From Sphingomonas sp. TREG-RG-20F-R18-01 (lineage in GTDB: Bacteria; Pseudomonadota; Alphaproteobacteria; Sphingomonadales; Sphingomonadaceae): a DNA stretch of 64,000 nt. Positions 7,109 through 14,805 of the stretch are shown one piece after another. The DNA lies in NCBI RefSeq assembly GCF_022662475.1, contig NZ_JAKNQQ010000012.1, forward strand, positions 1 through 64,000, given 5' to 3'. Under the pieces are notes generated by a model. That model was not told the DNA's origin. It saw only the letters and a list, made by a program, of their open reading frames with translations, and ran no database searches. The translations under genes and the position numbers were made by a program. How positions within the stretch are numbered: position 1 is the stretch's first letter; each line of letters starts with the position of its first letter.

Positions 7109-7516
7109 ATGGACCTATCAACCGAACCCTATGCTCTTGTCGTTGACGACGATGCCCTGATCCTGATGGACGCTTGCGAGATCCTCCGAGAGGCTGGCTT
7201 TCGATGTCATGAAGCGGGCACCGGGTACGAAGCGGTAACGCTCCTCGAGGTCCATGCAGACAACGTCATACTGGTGTTTTCCGATGTCGAGATGCCCGGC
7301 GACATGAATGGGTTCGCGCTGGCGCATCATGTTGCGGCGCACTGGCCCCACATCGAGATCGTCATCTCGAGCGGTCGGCGGAAACCAGAAGCTGGGGACA
7401 TGCCAGACAAGGCGACGTTCCTCGGCAAGCCGTTCAACACGCGCATGGTTCACGACCATTTGCGCGAGACGCTACCCAATGGGAAAAAGCCGGTGCCTCT
7501 CACGCAGGCCGTCTGA
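7109..7516 (+). CDS. Single-domain response regulator
   Basis: The 135-residue protein is a lone receiver (CheY-like) domain. It shows the acidic pocket VVDDDALI at residues 11-18, the phosphoacceptor aspartate in FSDVEMPG (about residue 59), ISSG for the conserved Thr/Ser, and the lysine in FLGKPF. There is no output domain, so it would act through protein contacts or as a phosphate sink. No histidine kinase is encoded nearby. It converges on ssb. Confidence 0.85.
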   Translation: MDLSTEPYALVVDDDALILMDACEILREAGFRCHEAGTGYEAVTLLEVHADNVILVFSDVEMPGDMNGFALAHHVAAHWPHIEIVISSGRRKPEAGDMPDKATFLGKPFNTRMVHDHLRETLPNGKKPVPLTQAV

Positions 7517-7537
7517 GCTGCGGCGAACATGGAGAGA

Positions 7538-7561
7538 GGCCCGGAGCCGTAGCTCCGGGCC
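7538..7561. terminator. Hairpin between convergent response regulator and ssb genes
   Basis: GGCCCGGAGC and GCTCCGGGCC are a perfect 10-base pair stem with loop CGTA, placed between two converging genes. The same type of hairpin lies at 37179-37204 beside the duplicate ssb. T-runs are weak. Confidence 0.6.
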
Positions 7562-7575
7562 GTTCCCTCCCCGGT

Positions 7576-7986
7576 TCAGAAGGGGACGTCATCGTCCTCC
7601 AGACCGCCGTGGTCCTGCGTGTTGCCTTGGCTCTGGCGACCGCGGCTGAGGAAGGTCACTTCGTCGGCGATGATCTCGACGCCGTAGCGCTCGATGTTCT
7701 CGCTGTCGGTCCAGCGGGTGTAGTGGATGCGGCCTCGGACCATGACCTTCTGGCCCTTCTCGACATACTGGGCGACCGTCTTGCCAGTGCCGTTGAAGCA
7801 GGTGATGCGGTGCCATTCGGTGTCCTCGACCCGGCGACCGTCGCCGTCCTTCATGGTCTTGCCGTCGCTGTCGCGCTTTGGGCGCGAGGTAGCGAGGCTG
7901 AAGCTGGTGATCTTGGCACCGCCCTGGGTGGTGCGGACTTCAGGCGTGGCGCCGACGTTGCCGGCGAGGATGACGAGGTTCTGCAT
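7576..7986 (-). CDS. ssb: Single-stranded DNA-binding protein, copy 1
   Basis: The 136-residue protein is a normal SSB: MQNLVILAGNVGATPEVR at the start, the OB-fold segment DTEWHRITCFNGTGKTV, the GQKVMVRGRIHYTRW strand, and the acidic C-terminal tail ending DDDVPF that recruits partner proteins. The start at 7986 is set by the SSB N-terminus and an AGGAA site; the frame extends upstream only through the leader. The gene and its leader are near-duplicated at 37219-37860. The leader holds a strong hairpin and a covarying element (8076-8160). Confidence 0.93.
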   Translation of the reverse strand: MQNLVILAGNVGATPEVRTTQGGAKITSFSLATSRPKRDSDGKTMKDGDGRRVEDTEWHRITCFNGTGKTVAQYVEKGQKVMVRGRIHYTRWTDSENIERYGVEIIADEVTFLSRGRQSQGNTQDHGGLEDDDVPF

Positions 7987-8003
7987 TTCGAGGTTCCTTT
8001 TTG

Positions 8004-8036
8004 TGTTCGCCGGGGGTTCGTCCCCTCGACTGAACA
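8004..8036 (-). promoter_or_regulatory. ssb leader hairpin directly before the ribosome binding site
   Basis: On the minus strand GTGTTC ... GAGGGGACGAACCCCC ... GAACAC forms a nested hairpin, followed by AAAAAGGAACC and the ssb start. The same hairpin precedes ssb copy 2 at about 37647-37679. It could control ssb translation. Confidence 0.5.
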
Positions 8037-8075
8037 CCAAAAAAGACGGCCAGGACGCCCTCTCCACCGGAGCGC

Positions 8076-8160
8076 GAAGCGCGTAGGGAAACCCCGATCA
8101 AAGGGGTGGTGCGGGCAGCCGCGCAGCGGCAACTCGGCCCGAATGATCGCGGGTTGGAGG
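8076..8160. ncRNA. Covarying leader element, copy 1 (ssb1)
   Basis: This element recurs at 12575-12655 and 37720-37800. Shared parts are GGGAAACC, GGGGTGGTGCGGGC and AACTCGGCCCG. Inner stem here: GCCGC-gca-GCGGC (8118-8130). It is enclosed by GCGGGC/GCCCG. The outer stem is AACCCcGATCA/TGATCgCGGGTT (8090-8100 with 8144-8155). The copies differ at paired positions, which supports a folded molecule. It lies upstream of ssb on the minus strand. Confidence 0.55.
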
Positions 8161-8701
8161 GGGTGGACGGCCGGATTAGGTCGTTCAGGAAAGAGAGGGG
8201 ATGAACCGCCACGGGCGGGACATGGATATGGAACCGTGTGCAGGACGCCCTTGTCGCCTCATTCGCCCGGCAGTGTCGTTGTGGCTCGACCTCGCTACCC
8301 GGGGCGGCTCTGACACCCTTCCTCGCTGGTGCATCCGCCCTGCGCCAGGGCCACTTGAAGGATGCGAGTTGCGGCGTGGACCTTGGTGCCGCCCTTGCTG
8401 TCACGGCGCGCGCGTCATGGTTGTCGAGATGACGATGGGGTGGTTCGTGCTACGCAGCTCTCCGGCTGGATGGCAGGGGCTCGGCGCGGCTGTCGTGCTG
8501 CCGACAACGCATGCCCCTCGGCATAGCGCAGCGAAGCCAGCGCGCGGACCAACGGGGTGAGGTGACGCGCTCCGTCTGGCCTGGGAGGACGGCCGGGGCA
8601 GCTTCCCGGGCCTCGCCACCAAGGAACCGCTCCGCGTCATCCATGCGGATACCCATTGGTTTGCTCTTGTGCCAATTTCGCGAGAGTTTGGGGGGCGCGG
8701 A

Positions 8702-9268
8702 ATGACGGTTCAGAGGAAGCTTAAAAGCGGGGCAGCATGGGCAGGAAAGGTCTTGCTTGTCCTGATCGGCTGGTGCGCTGTGATGGCGCTATATCTCGCG
8801 ACTTACACTCAGTTTGAACACAATGCCGTGCCGGTAATGGTCGCGTCTATGGATTTCAGTCCTGAGAGTTGGGACCAAGGATATTTCCACGCAAAGGGAA
8901 CGATGGAGAACACGAACGCGGAGGAAGAAGGCGACCGTATGGTTCTCGGAAGCACCGATGTCTCCTGCGATAGGGGTGCCAAGACATGCAATGTTGCAAC
9001 CGCAGACGTCTTTGACCGCTTCCTCAACCTTGACGTAACGCCTTACGACATCGACAGTTGGGACAATCGGTTTATCACCTTCCACAGCGACGCGTCGATC
9101 TGCGCTATCTCAACATGGACCATTGATCGCACGGGCAAAACGGTCAGTCTCGCCGTCAAAAAGAAGTCGCCGATTCCAGATTATGCCCTGAAGTCGCCGC
9201 TGCACCCCTGCAACGGCAAGATCGATAAGAACGTGACCCTGACGGGCGGGTTTGAAGCCTACGAGTAG
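8702..9268 (+). CDS. Membrane-anchored hypothetical protein, ORF continues past an in-frame TAG
   Basis: The 188-residue product has one N-terminal transmembrane helix (VLLVLIGWCAVMALYLATY, about residues 18-36) and a roughly 150-residue extracytoplasmic part with four cysteines. The frame ends at a TAG (9266-9268). The same frame then continues for 46 codons to a TAA at 9407-9409 and encodes a second membrane helix (MLLFAMNIAYFALIWWLL) and a basic tail. A two-helix protein whose gene has acquired an amber codon is the simplest reading. The continuation overlaps the convergent DUF6884 gene by about 20 bases. Family unknown. Confidence 0.6.
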   Translation: MTVQRKLKSGAAWAGKVLLVLIGWCAVMALYLATYTQFEHNAVPVMVASMDFSPESWDQGYFHAKGTMENTNAEEEGDRMVLGSTDVSCDRGAKTCNVATADVFDRFLNLDVTPYDIDSWDNRFITFHSDASICAISTWTIDRTGKTVSLAVKKKSPIPDYALKSPLHPCNGKIDKNVTLTGGFEAYE

Positions 9269-9388
9269 CGCATCCGCGATTATGAGGGTAAGGCGGGGCT
9301 CTACTTCCATATGCTGCTGTTTGCGATGAACATCGCGTATTTTGCTTTGATATGGTGGCTGCTGCGCCGCAAGCGGGTCCGCCAAGAG

Positions 9389-9877
9389 CTAGTTGGCGAA
9401 CAGATCTAATTGAGCGGTGCGCCACGCGCGCTCGCGTTGTTCGACAATTTGCGCGGCAAGCCATGCTTTCTGTTGGCCGATGCCCATGCCGAGCATGGGG
9501 ATGGTGGCGCGGTTGCCTGCGAAGGCGAGCAGCGGCTCGCGGTAGAGACGTCCTGCCAGGAAGACGATCGGGCCGGCATGGCGAGGCCCGATCGCGCGGC
9601 GTAGCTGCCGCGTCGTCTTCTCGCCCCACAGACGCCGCTCTGCGGCCGTCAGGTCGCGGAGCGAGGCGTCATAAGGCACGACGCGCTGCGAGGGCTTCAC
9701 GAGGCCGTGTGCGGCCGAGAGGATGAACCAGCGCTCGCCGGTCTCCTCGACATAGGTTCGTGCTTTGCGGAACCAGTCCGAGCGATAGAGGTCGGCCGCG
9801 CATGCGCGCCGATCGAGCTTCTGCGAAACGCAGGCCACCAGATAGACACACGGGGTCGGGTCGGCTGTTGCCGTCAC
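9389..9877 (-). CDS. DUF6884 domain protein
   Basis: The 162-residue protein begins with VYLVACVSQKLDRRACAADL and continues YRSDWFRKARTYVEE, FILSAAHGLVKP and YDASLRDLT, the typical order of DUF6884 (a small enzyme-like domain of unknown reaction). The start is a GTG overlapping the upstream stop by 4 bases. It is the last gene of a five-gene run (11097 to 9389) joined by 1- to 10-base gaps or overlaps. Confidence 0.75.
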   Translation of the reverse strand: MTATADPTPCVYLVACVSQKLDRRACAADLYRSDWFRKARTYVEETGERWFILSAAHGLVKPSQRVVPYDASLRDLTAAERRLWGEKTTRQLRRAIGPRHAGPIVFLAGRLYREPLLAFAGNRATIPMLGMGIGQQKAWLAAQIVEQRERAWRTAQLDLFAN

Positions 9878-10161
9878 GGGTCGATCAGACCCGGACGGCG
9901 CGGGCGTGCCGGGGCTCCAAGTCGATCGACGGTGAGTTGGCGATGGAGTGTCGCGGGCAGGTCGGGGATGTGGCGGCGGGCGACCGCGATCAGCGGGTCG
10001 GGTTGCGGGGCTTCGCCGTAGAAGCCTCCGAGCCAGATCGCCGGGGCAGCGTCCTCATCGTCGATGTCGCCGGTCCAGACCTGTAGGAAGAAGGTTGCAA
10101 GCGGAGCGTCCCAGCCGATCGAGACGCGGGCTGCGTCGTTCCGATAGTCGTGGCGGCTCAT
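9874..10161 (-). CDS. Hypothetical protein
   Basis: The 95-residue protein has a WDAPLATFFLQVW segment followed by an acidic stretch and WLGGFYGE. It resembles small proteins seen repeatedly in alphaproteobacterial accessory regions, but I cannot assign a family. It overlaps its neighbours by 4 bases on each side (ATGA and GTGA), so translation is coupled. Confidence 0.65.
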   Translation of the reverse strand: MSRHDYRNDAARVSIGWDAPLATFFLQVWTGDIDDEDAAPAIWLGGFYGEAPQPDPLIAVARRHIPDLPATLHRQLTVDRLGAPARPRRPGLIDP

Positions 10162-10448
10162 GGCGCATCCCCTTGCGATGGGCGGTCGGCGATCGGCGCA
10201 AGGCGCTTCTCGACATCATCGAGAGTCGCCTTGCTCAGGGCATCCACCCGGCTTGGGCCTTGGCGGTTCCTGATGTGTCGAAGGCTAGCGCTGTTCGGCT
10301 CGCTGTCATCCTTGCCGAACAGATAGAGGTCAAGCAGCTTGCTCTTCCACCGGCGTCCGTTGCGGCGTCGAAAGTCGACGAGGGTGCGTAGCTCCTCGTC
10401 GGTCCAGTCCGGCACCGCGACGCGGACGGGTTTGGAATAATCGGCCAT
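10158..10448 (-). CDS. Hypothetical protein
   Basis: The 96-residue protein is charged and helical with a TDEELRTLVDFRRRNGRRW segment; no family is recognised. The ATG at 10448 is preceded by AAGGA at 8 bases. It overlaps the next gene by 4 bases and starts 12 bases after the 59-residue gene. Confidence 0.65.
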   Translation of the reverse strand: MADYSKPVRVAVPDWTDEELRTLVDFRRRNGRRWKSKLLDLYLFGKDDSEPNSASLRHIRNRQGPSRVDALSKATLDDVEKRLAPIADRPSQGDAP

Positions 10449-10459
10449 GGTCGGCATCC

Positions 10460-10639
10460 TTAATCGGGGTTGGAGCCAGTGGCTCTGAGGTAGCGCAGGG
10501 AGTCCCGGCTCCAGGTGTGCGGGACCGGCTTGGGCGGCTGCTCGTGCGTCACGGTCGGGCCATCGAAGAGATCGGGCTGACGCCCGATCACGAGGGGCTG
10601 GATGACGTGGCGCGGGTGCGGGATGCAGTCGCGTGCCAT
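10460..10639 (-). CDS. Small hypothetical protein
   Basis: The 59-residue protein starts at an ATG whose A is the last base of the upstream stop codon, so it is translationally coupled to the 152-residue gene. It contains QPDLFDGPTVTHEQPPKPVP and no recognisable domain. It is supported mainly by its tight fit in the operon. Confidence 0.5.
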   Translation of the reverse strand: MARDCIPHPRHVIQPLVIGRQPDLFDGPTVTHEQPPKPVPHTWSRDSLRYLRATGSNPD

Positions 10640-11097
10640 CAGGCCGAGACCAATTCCGGATAATGGGCGCGGAGGTTGGCGATCGCCTGTTCGCCCTCGG
10701 GGTAGGGCGGCCGCATGATGCTGATCGCGGAGCGGATCGCGGCAGCAAGATCCGCGTGGTGGAGCACCAGGGATGCGCTGTCGGGGTACTCGACCGGGCC
10801 GGTGAAGCCGGCGTGAAACCAGCGGCCGAACCCTTTGTCGGCGAGCATGGCGTAAGCGGCCTGGGCTTCGTCCGAAGGATCGAAGCGCAACGCGAGTTCG
10901 GTGTAGCGCCCGAAATCGTGGTTCGAGGTGTCGCGCGCGAAGGTCGCTCCGGGAGGAGGCGGGCCGTAGCGTGCGATCAGCGCGGCTTGGTAGCAATCGA
11001 CTTCGAGGCGGGTTAGCCGTTGGAAGTCGGGAGTACGTCCGAGTTGGGCGCAATCCTCCTCGGCTGGGATCGTGCCGATGGTCAGGGTCTCGGTCAT
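10639..11097 (-). CDS. Hypothetical protein, first gene of a five-gene operon
   Basis: The 152-residue protein contains YTELALRFDPSDEAQAAYAM and GRWFHAGFTGPVEYPDSASL. It looks globular and soluble; no named family is recognised. It heads the operon 11097-9389. Its leader carries the purine-rich motif at 11147-11160 shared with other genes of the block. Confidence 0.65.
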   Translation of the reverse strand: MTETLTIGTIPAEEDCAQLGRTPDFQRLTRLEVDCYQAALIARYGPPPPGATFARDTSNHDFGRYTELALRFDPSDEAQAAYAMLADKGFGRWFHAGFTGPVEYPDSASLVLHHADLAAAIRSAISIMRPPYPEGEQAIANLRAHYPELVSA

Positions 11098-11146
11098 CTT
11101 GCTGGCTCCGTGCGGACCGGGGATCGGTCGCTCGCAGCGCTCGGAG

Positions 11147-11160
11147 CATCCTCTCCTCTG
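11147..11160 (-). promoter_or_regulatory. Purine-rich leader motif
   Basis: On the minus strand AGAGGAGAGGATGCTC lies about 50 bases before the start at 11097. The same motif precedes genes starting at 13559, 16066, 22213, 24450, 28797 and 30604. Confidence 0.45.
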
Positions 11161-11184
11161 TCGGCGCTCGGGTTCAAGGCCCGA

Positions 11185-11418
11185 CTATGGCCGGGATCCG
11201 GCGTTGCTGATCCCCAACAGGAACGGGTCGCAGGACGCCTCGATGTCGTCAGGCGTGAGATCCTCGCGAGCGAACAGCTCGCGATCGGACATGACCGCGC
11301 GCGGAGCGGCGGGATCGTCCGTCATTACGATATGGAAGGTTTCGCCGGCTGCCGACGCCCGGCGCAGCGCGAAGCGCCAGCAATGGGCGGCGGTCTGGAA
11401 CGGATTCGGGCGTGACAT
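11185..11418 (-). CDS. Hypothetical protein
   Basis: The 77-residue protein (WRFALRRASAAGETFHIVMT, then REDLTPDDIEA) is not assigned to a family. The start at 11418 is chosen because AAGGAG precedes it. It sits between DUF2493 and the 152-residue gene on the same strand. Confidence 0.55.
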   Translation of the reverse strand: MSRPNPFQTAAHCWRFALRRASAAGETFHIVMTDDPAAPRAVMSDRELFAREDLTPDDIEASCDPFLLGISNAGSRP

Positions 11419-11524
11419 GGTGTGCGCTCCTTGGCGGGTTGATGATCGATACGCCCCGTTCGGGGCGGTGTGCGGCAAGCCGCCATCGGCTCGACCGCTG
11501 GCGTACCAGCGGCCGAGCCGAAGC

Positions 11525-12484
11525 TCAGGCGACCTTGCGGTCGCGCTGAGCGTTCTGTGCTGCGGGTGGGGTGCCGAGTGGGCCGCGACGATCGACCACG
11601 CGGATGCCGGCCTTCTTGGCGTCGATTACCAGACGCTCGGTCACGCCGTTGCCCTGGAAGGCGATGACGTAGCGGGGTTTCAGCGAGAGCATCTGCTCGT
11701 TGCGACGGAAGCCGGCTCGATCTCCGAGCTTGCGATCGAGACCGAAGCGGACTTGCTGGACACCGTGCTGTTCGGCCCACGATGCCGCGATGCGCTCGAT
11801 CCCCTTCATGTCGCCACCATGGACGAGATACATGTCGCCGACGCGCTCCCGAACCGCACCCAGGGTGCGCAGCAGATTGTCGCCAAACGCCTTCATGTCC
11901 TCGTCGGTCCGGAAGGTCAGACGTCCCCCGGCAAACACTACGGGCGTGCCCTGTGCCGTGTTGGCGTCGCGGACCCGCTCGCGCCGAGCCTGGAGGAAGG
12001 CGCGTCCGTCAACGATTGCCGACGTAACCCCGAGCGAAATGCGGTTGCCGGTCGACGGGATCCAGGAACGACCGGTTTCGCGGATATAGTGTGCCGCTGC
12101 GGTGTCGCGCATGTGTTCGTAGCAGGTGGCGGCTTCCTCGATCTTCTTCGCAAGGTCGATCTTGTCCTCGAGGTTGGAGGTGTTGATCTCCGAACCGTCC
12201 TGCTCGGCCAGGAGGAGCCTGATTTCGTCGGTGAGACGGTCGATCGTCGCGTGCTTCTTTGCCGCGGCCCGGTGGAAGAGATTGACTAGGCCCCAGCCCA
12301 TCTCCTCGATGTCGCGCTCGAGCGACGTGTTCTGGAGGGTTGCGAACAGGTCGCTCCAGATTGCGGTGGTGGTCTGCTCCAGTGCCTCAGTCGAGGGTGG
12401 GCACATGCCCGAAACGTCTTCGGCGCGGGGTTCGAGGTGTCCCAGCTCCAGAGCGGAGAGTGCGGCAGCGAGGGAAGTGGTCAT
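11525..12484 (-). CDS. DUF2493 domain protein (SLOG fold)
   Basis: The 319-residue protein has a helical N-terminal half and a C-terminal DUF2493 domain: VVFAGGRLTFRTDEDMKAF, then MYLVHGGDMKGIERIAASWA, then a basic segment GDRAGFRRNEQML and VIAFQGNGVTERLV. DUF2493 belongs to the SLOG group of Rossmann-like nucleotide-sensing domains and is frequent on plasmids and phages. The start at 12484 fits conservation of the N-terminus (MTTSLAAALSALELG). The leader contains copy 3 of the covarying element also found near both ssb genes. Confidence 0.8.
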   Translation of the reverse strand: MTTSLAAALSALELGHLEPRAEDVSGMCPPSTEALEQTTTAIWSDLFATLQNTSLERDIEEMGWGLVNLFHRAAAKKHATIDRLTDEIRLLLAEQDGSEINTSNLEDKIDLAKKIEEAATCYEHMRDTAAAHYIRETGRSWIPSTGNRISLGVTSAIVDGRAFLQARRERVRDANTAQGTPVVFAGGRLTFRTDEDMKAFGDNLLRTLGAVRERVGDMYLVHGGDMKGIERIAASWAEQHGVQQVRFGLDRKLGDRAGFRRNEQMLSLKPRYVIAFQGNGVTERLVIDAKKAGIRVVDRRGPLGTPPAAQNAQRDRKVA

Positions 12485-12574
12485 GGGGTCAAGCCCTTCA
12501 TCTGATCGAGGCCGGCGGCCTATCCGCCGGATGCGCACCTCCTGGGCGGCCGAATAAGAGGCATCCGCACCGAA

Positions 12575-12655
12575 GCGCAGCGCAGGGAAACCGCAAAACC
12601 GGGGTGGTGCGGGCAGCCGCATAGCGGCAACTCGGCCCGGATTTTTGCGGTTGCG
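12575..12655. ncRNA. Covarying leader element, copy 3 (DUF2493)
   Basis: This matches 8076-8160 and 37720-37800. The inner stem is GCCGC-ata-GCGGC (12616-12628). The outer stem AACCGCAAAA/TTTTGCGGTT (12589-12598 with 12643-12652) is a perfect 10 base pairs with a sequence different from the other copies. The shared core GGGGTGGTGCGGGC and AACTCGGCCCG is unchanged. It lies about 90 bases upstream of the DUF2493 start. Confidence 0.55.
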
Positions 12656-12709
12656 GGGGTCTCGCGGCCGCCCATGTGCCGCATCTCTCTGGCGGAAGGC
12701 TGTCGGGCG

Positions 12710-13195
12710 TCAGGTGGCGTCGGGCGCAGACGTGACCACGCTTGCTGCTACGTTTGAAGTGGGGCTCAACCCGAACGTCGCGATATCGTCGAGAAGTGCC
12801 TGCCCCGTTGCACACAAGCGGACCATCGCAGCTGGAGTGATCCTCAACCTTCCATCGGCGCCGATCGCGTCGACCATGATGCGGAGTTGGTCGACCAGAT
12901 CCTCGCTCCGGGTCGCGGCATAGCCCGCGGAGGCCGCCACACCAGAGAACACGCCCGGGACGGGCAGGACGGAGGCATCGTCTCCATCGGGGACGAAGCG
13001 CCAGGGATCGACGTCGGCTCCTTCTGCGATTGCGCTGACATAGGTGGGATGCTCCGTGTCCAGGCTCTTCCACCCGTCGGTCGTGTGTGACGCATCGATC
13101 GCGGAGCGGCAGGCGCTGACAACATCCTCCGCCTCGACCGTGATTTCCGCACGGTAATGGGCAGGGTATTCGCAGTGGACGGTGAAGGTCTTCAT
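12710..13195 (-). CDS. Hypothetical protein
   Basis: The 161-residue protein starts MKTFTVHCEYPAHYRAEITV, which suggests a beta-rich N-terminal domain, followed by an acidic middle and a helical C-terminal half. CAGGAG is about 10 bases before the ATG. No family is recognised. Confidence 0.65.
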   Translation of the reverse strand: MKTFTVHCEYPAHYRAEITVEAEDVVSACRSAIDASHTTDGWKSLDTEHPTYVSAIAEGADVDPWRFVPDGDDASVLPVPGVFSGVAASAGYAATRSEDLVDQLRIMVDAIGADGRLRITPAAMVRLCATGQALLDDIATFGLSPTSNVAASVVTSAPDAT

Positions 13196-13247
13196 GGGAC
13201 CGGACTCCTGAAGGTTGGTAAAATGGGAGAACCCCAAGCGGTTCGGG

Positions 13248-13559
13248 TCATTCGTAGCGGGGACGCTCGGCCGGATAGGCGAGAGGGGGCCAGCCATCGT
13301 GGACGCGGGCCTCGAAGCGCCCAGCGGAGAGGACGCTGCTGATCGGCCGCGCGTGGTCGCCGGTGTTCCAGTCGCGATCGAGATGCGCCTGAACCTCGAT
13401 CGACATTCGCGCGGCACGGTCCTCGTGACCGTCGGGGAAGGTGACCCCGAAGGCGGTCAGCACCGGATCGGTGCAGAGTTCACCGGCGTCGTACCACCAG
13501 CCACCTTCCTCGGGGCCGCCATAGAGCCGTTGGGTGAGGTAAATGGCAACGCTGCGCAT
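13248..13559 (-). CDS. Hypothetical protein
   Basis: The 102-residue protein contains YLTQRLYGGPEEGGWWYDAG and HARPISSVLSAGRFEARVHD. The type recurs in alphaproteobacterial accessory regions but has no name I can give. AAAGGA precedes the ATG at 13559. The leader carries the purine-rich motif GGAGGGGAGGCGTC at about 13608-13621. Confidence 0.65.
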   Translation of the reverse strand: MRSVAIYLTQRLYGGPEEGGWWYDAGELCTDPVLTAFGVTFPDGHEDRAARMSIEVQAHLDRDWNTGDHARPISSVLSAGRFEARVHDGWPPLAYPAERPRYE

Positions 13560-13607
13560 GATGAAAATCCTTTCTCGACCAGGAGCCAAAAGCTCATCTG
13601 TCCAAAG

Positions 13608-13622
13608 GACGCCTCCCCTCCG
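13608..13622 (-). promoter_or_regulatory. Purine-rich leader motif
   Basis: On the minus strand CGGAGGGGAGGCGTC is followed by ACAGATGAGCTTTT, close to the GATGAGC sequence of the leaders at 24500 and 28819. It lies about 50 bases before the start at 13559. Confidence 0.4.
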
Positions 13623-13631
13623 GGCGGCTTT

Positions 13632-13868
13632 TCAGTCGATCACGCGCCAGCCAGCGGCGATCCAGCACTGGCGGTTGGGCGCATATTTCGCGACGGTGGC
13701 GAGGATGATCTTGCGGGGCGGCGTAGCCGCACCGGCATCGAGCTGGCTGCCGGCGATCGCAGCCGCATCAGCGGCGCGCGCTGGCCAGCACTCGTCGGCC
13801 GTCAGCATGGCGAATGGGAAGTCGGTTGCGCCTTCGACGACGAATTGCTTGATGATGGCGCTAGGCAT
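13632..13868 (-). CDS. Hypothetical protein
   Basis: The 78-residue protein (FPFAMLTADECWPARAADAA, then a basic segment and RQCWIAAGWRV) is not assigned. It overlaps the upstream PP-loop gene by 8 bases, so they are co-translated. A small perfect hairpin GCGGC-gta-GCCGC (13718-13730) lies inside the gene. Confidence 0.6.
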   Translation of the reverse strand: MPSAIIKQFVVEGATDFPFAMLTADECWPARAADAAAIAGSQLDAGAATPPRKIILATVAKYAPNRQCWIAAGWRVID

Positions 13869-14805
13869 GGGGCCGGCTCCTTTCGAGCGCGTCGGTCGCG
13901 CGATGGAAGTCGTCGAGCCAGCGCCCCATGGAGGCGCGTTGCTCGACGGGAAGCGCGGCCTGGACCGCCTGGAAGTCGAGCAGCGCCAAAGGCGCGGTCC
14001 GGGTGATGTGATCGATCTCGGCCGGGGGAAGGAGGCCGCGTTCGCGGATGAACTCGGTGATACTGCCGGGGCGCGGCGTAGCGCCGCGACGGCCCAGAAC
14101 CGGTTTGCGCCAGAGACCGTCGACGTTGCGGAGGCGCGGCTTGGCGCGTGCCTCCATCAGCACGATGACGCCCAGCTCCGGAATTGAAAGCTCGAGCACT
14201 TCGTCGGGTTTGATGCTGCCGCAAAAAAAGCAGCTCGATTTGGGCGGGACGGGCAGGCCGGCGCGCGCAATGCGCGCCTCGCATTCGGCGCGAGACCAAC
14301 CCCATTCCCGCAAAGGGTAGCGATAGGCGTAGCGAGGATCCTCGCACCCGATCGCATGGCGGTAACGCTGCGTGTCGCGTCCCGAGGCGTCATAGCCGAT
14401 CAGCTTTACGACGCGGTCGCCTGCGTCCCAGCAGCGGCGCGCCGGCTCCCACTTTGCAGTCCACGCATCTTGCGGGGCCGCCTTCCATTTCTGCGAACAG
14501 GACCCCCCACCAAAGACCACGGAGGGCAGGGTGGCGTTGGTCAACATGTTCTCGGCGATGCCCGCATAGGGCGGCCAGTGCTTGAAGTTGTGGGGCTGGT
14601 AGCGGACGATCTCGGACGCGATGCCGCGCTCTGCCATCCACGCTCGAAACAGCGGGATAAAGGCATAGGTGTTCGACTTCTCGGCGCCGAGATCGGCGAA
14701 GAGAACCATATCTAGGGGCTCGCCGCGTTCGGCGAGCTCGACGATCATGGCGGTGGAATCGACGCCGGCGCCCCAGGCGGCGATGACGGGCGGGCGGTCA
14801 GCCAT
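13861..14805 (-). CDS. PP-loop ATPase (PAPS reductase-like)
   Basis: The 314-residue protein starts with WGAGVDSTAMIVELAERG, a PP-loop variant of the SGGxDS nucleotide-binding motif, then MVLFADLGAEKSNTY. Further motifs are CSQKWKAAP, IGYDASGRDTQRY and CFFCGSIKPDE. PP-loop enzymes adenylate a substrate before sulfur transfer, reduction or amidation. The Cys pairs may hold a metal or carry sulfur. The substrate is unknown. It overlaps the DUF6927-like gene by 8 bases. A second, different PP-loop gene is at 20322-21293. Confidence 0.75.
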   Translation of the reverse strand: MADRPPVIAAWGAGVDSTAMIVELAERGEPLDMVLFADLGAEKSNTYAFIPLFRAWMAERGIASEIVRYQPHNFKHWPPYAGIAENMLTNATLPSVVFGGGSCSQKWKAAPQDAWTAKWEPARRCWDAGDRVVKLIGYDASGRDTQRYRHAIGCEDPRYAYRYPLREWGWSRAECEARIARAGLPVPPKSSCFFCGSIKPDEVLELSIPELGVIVLMEARAKPRLRNVDGLWRKPVLGRRGATPRPGSITEFIRERGLLPPAEIDHITRTAPLALLDFQAVQAALPVEQRASMGRWLDDFHRATDALERSRPHA

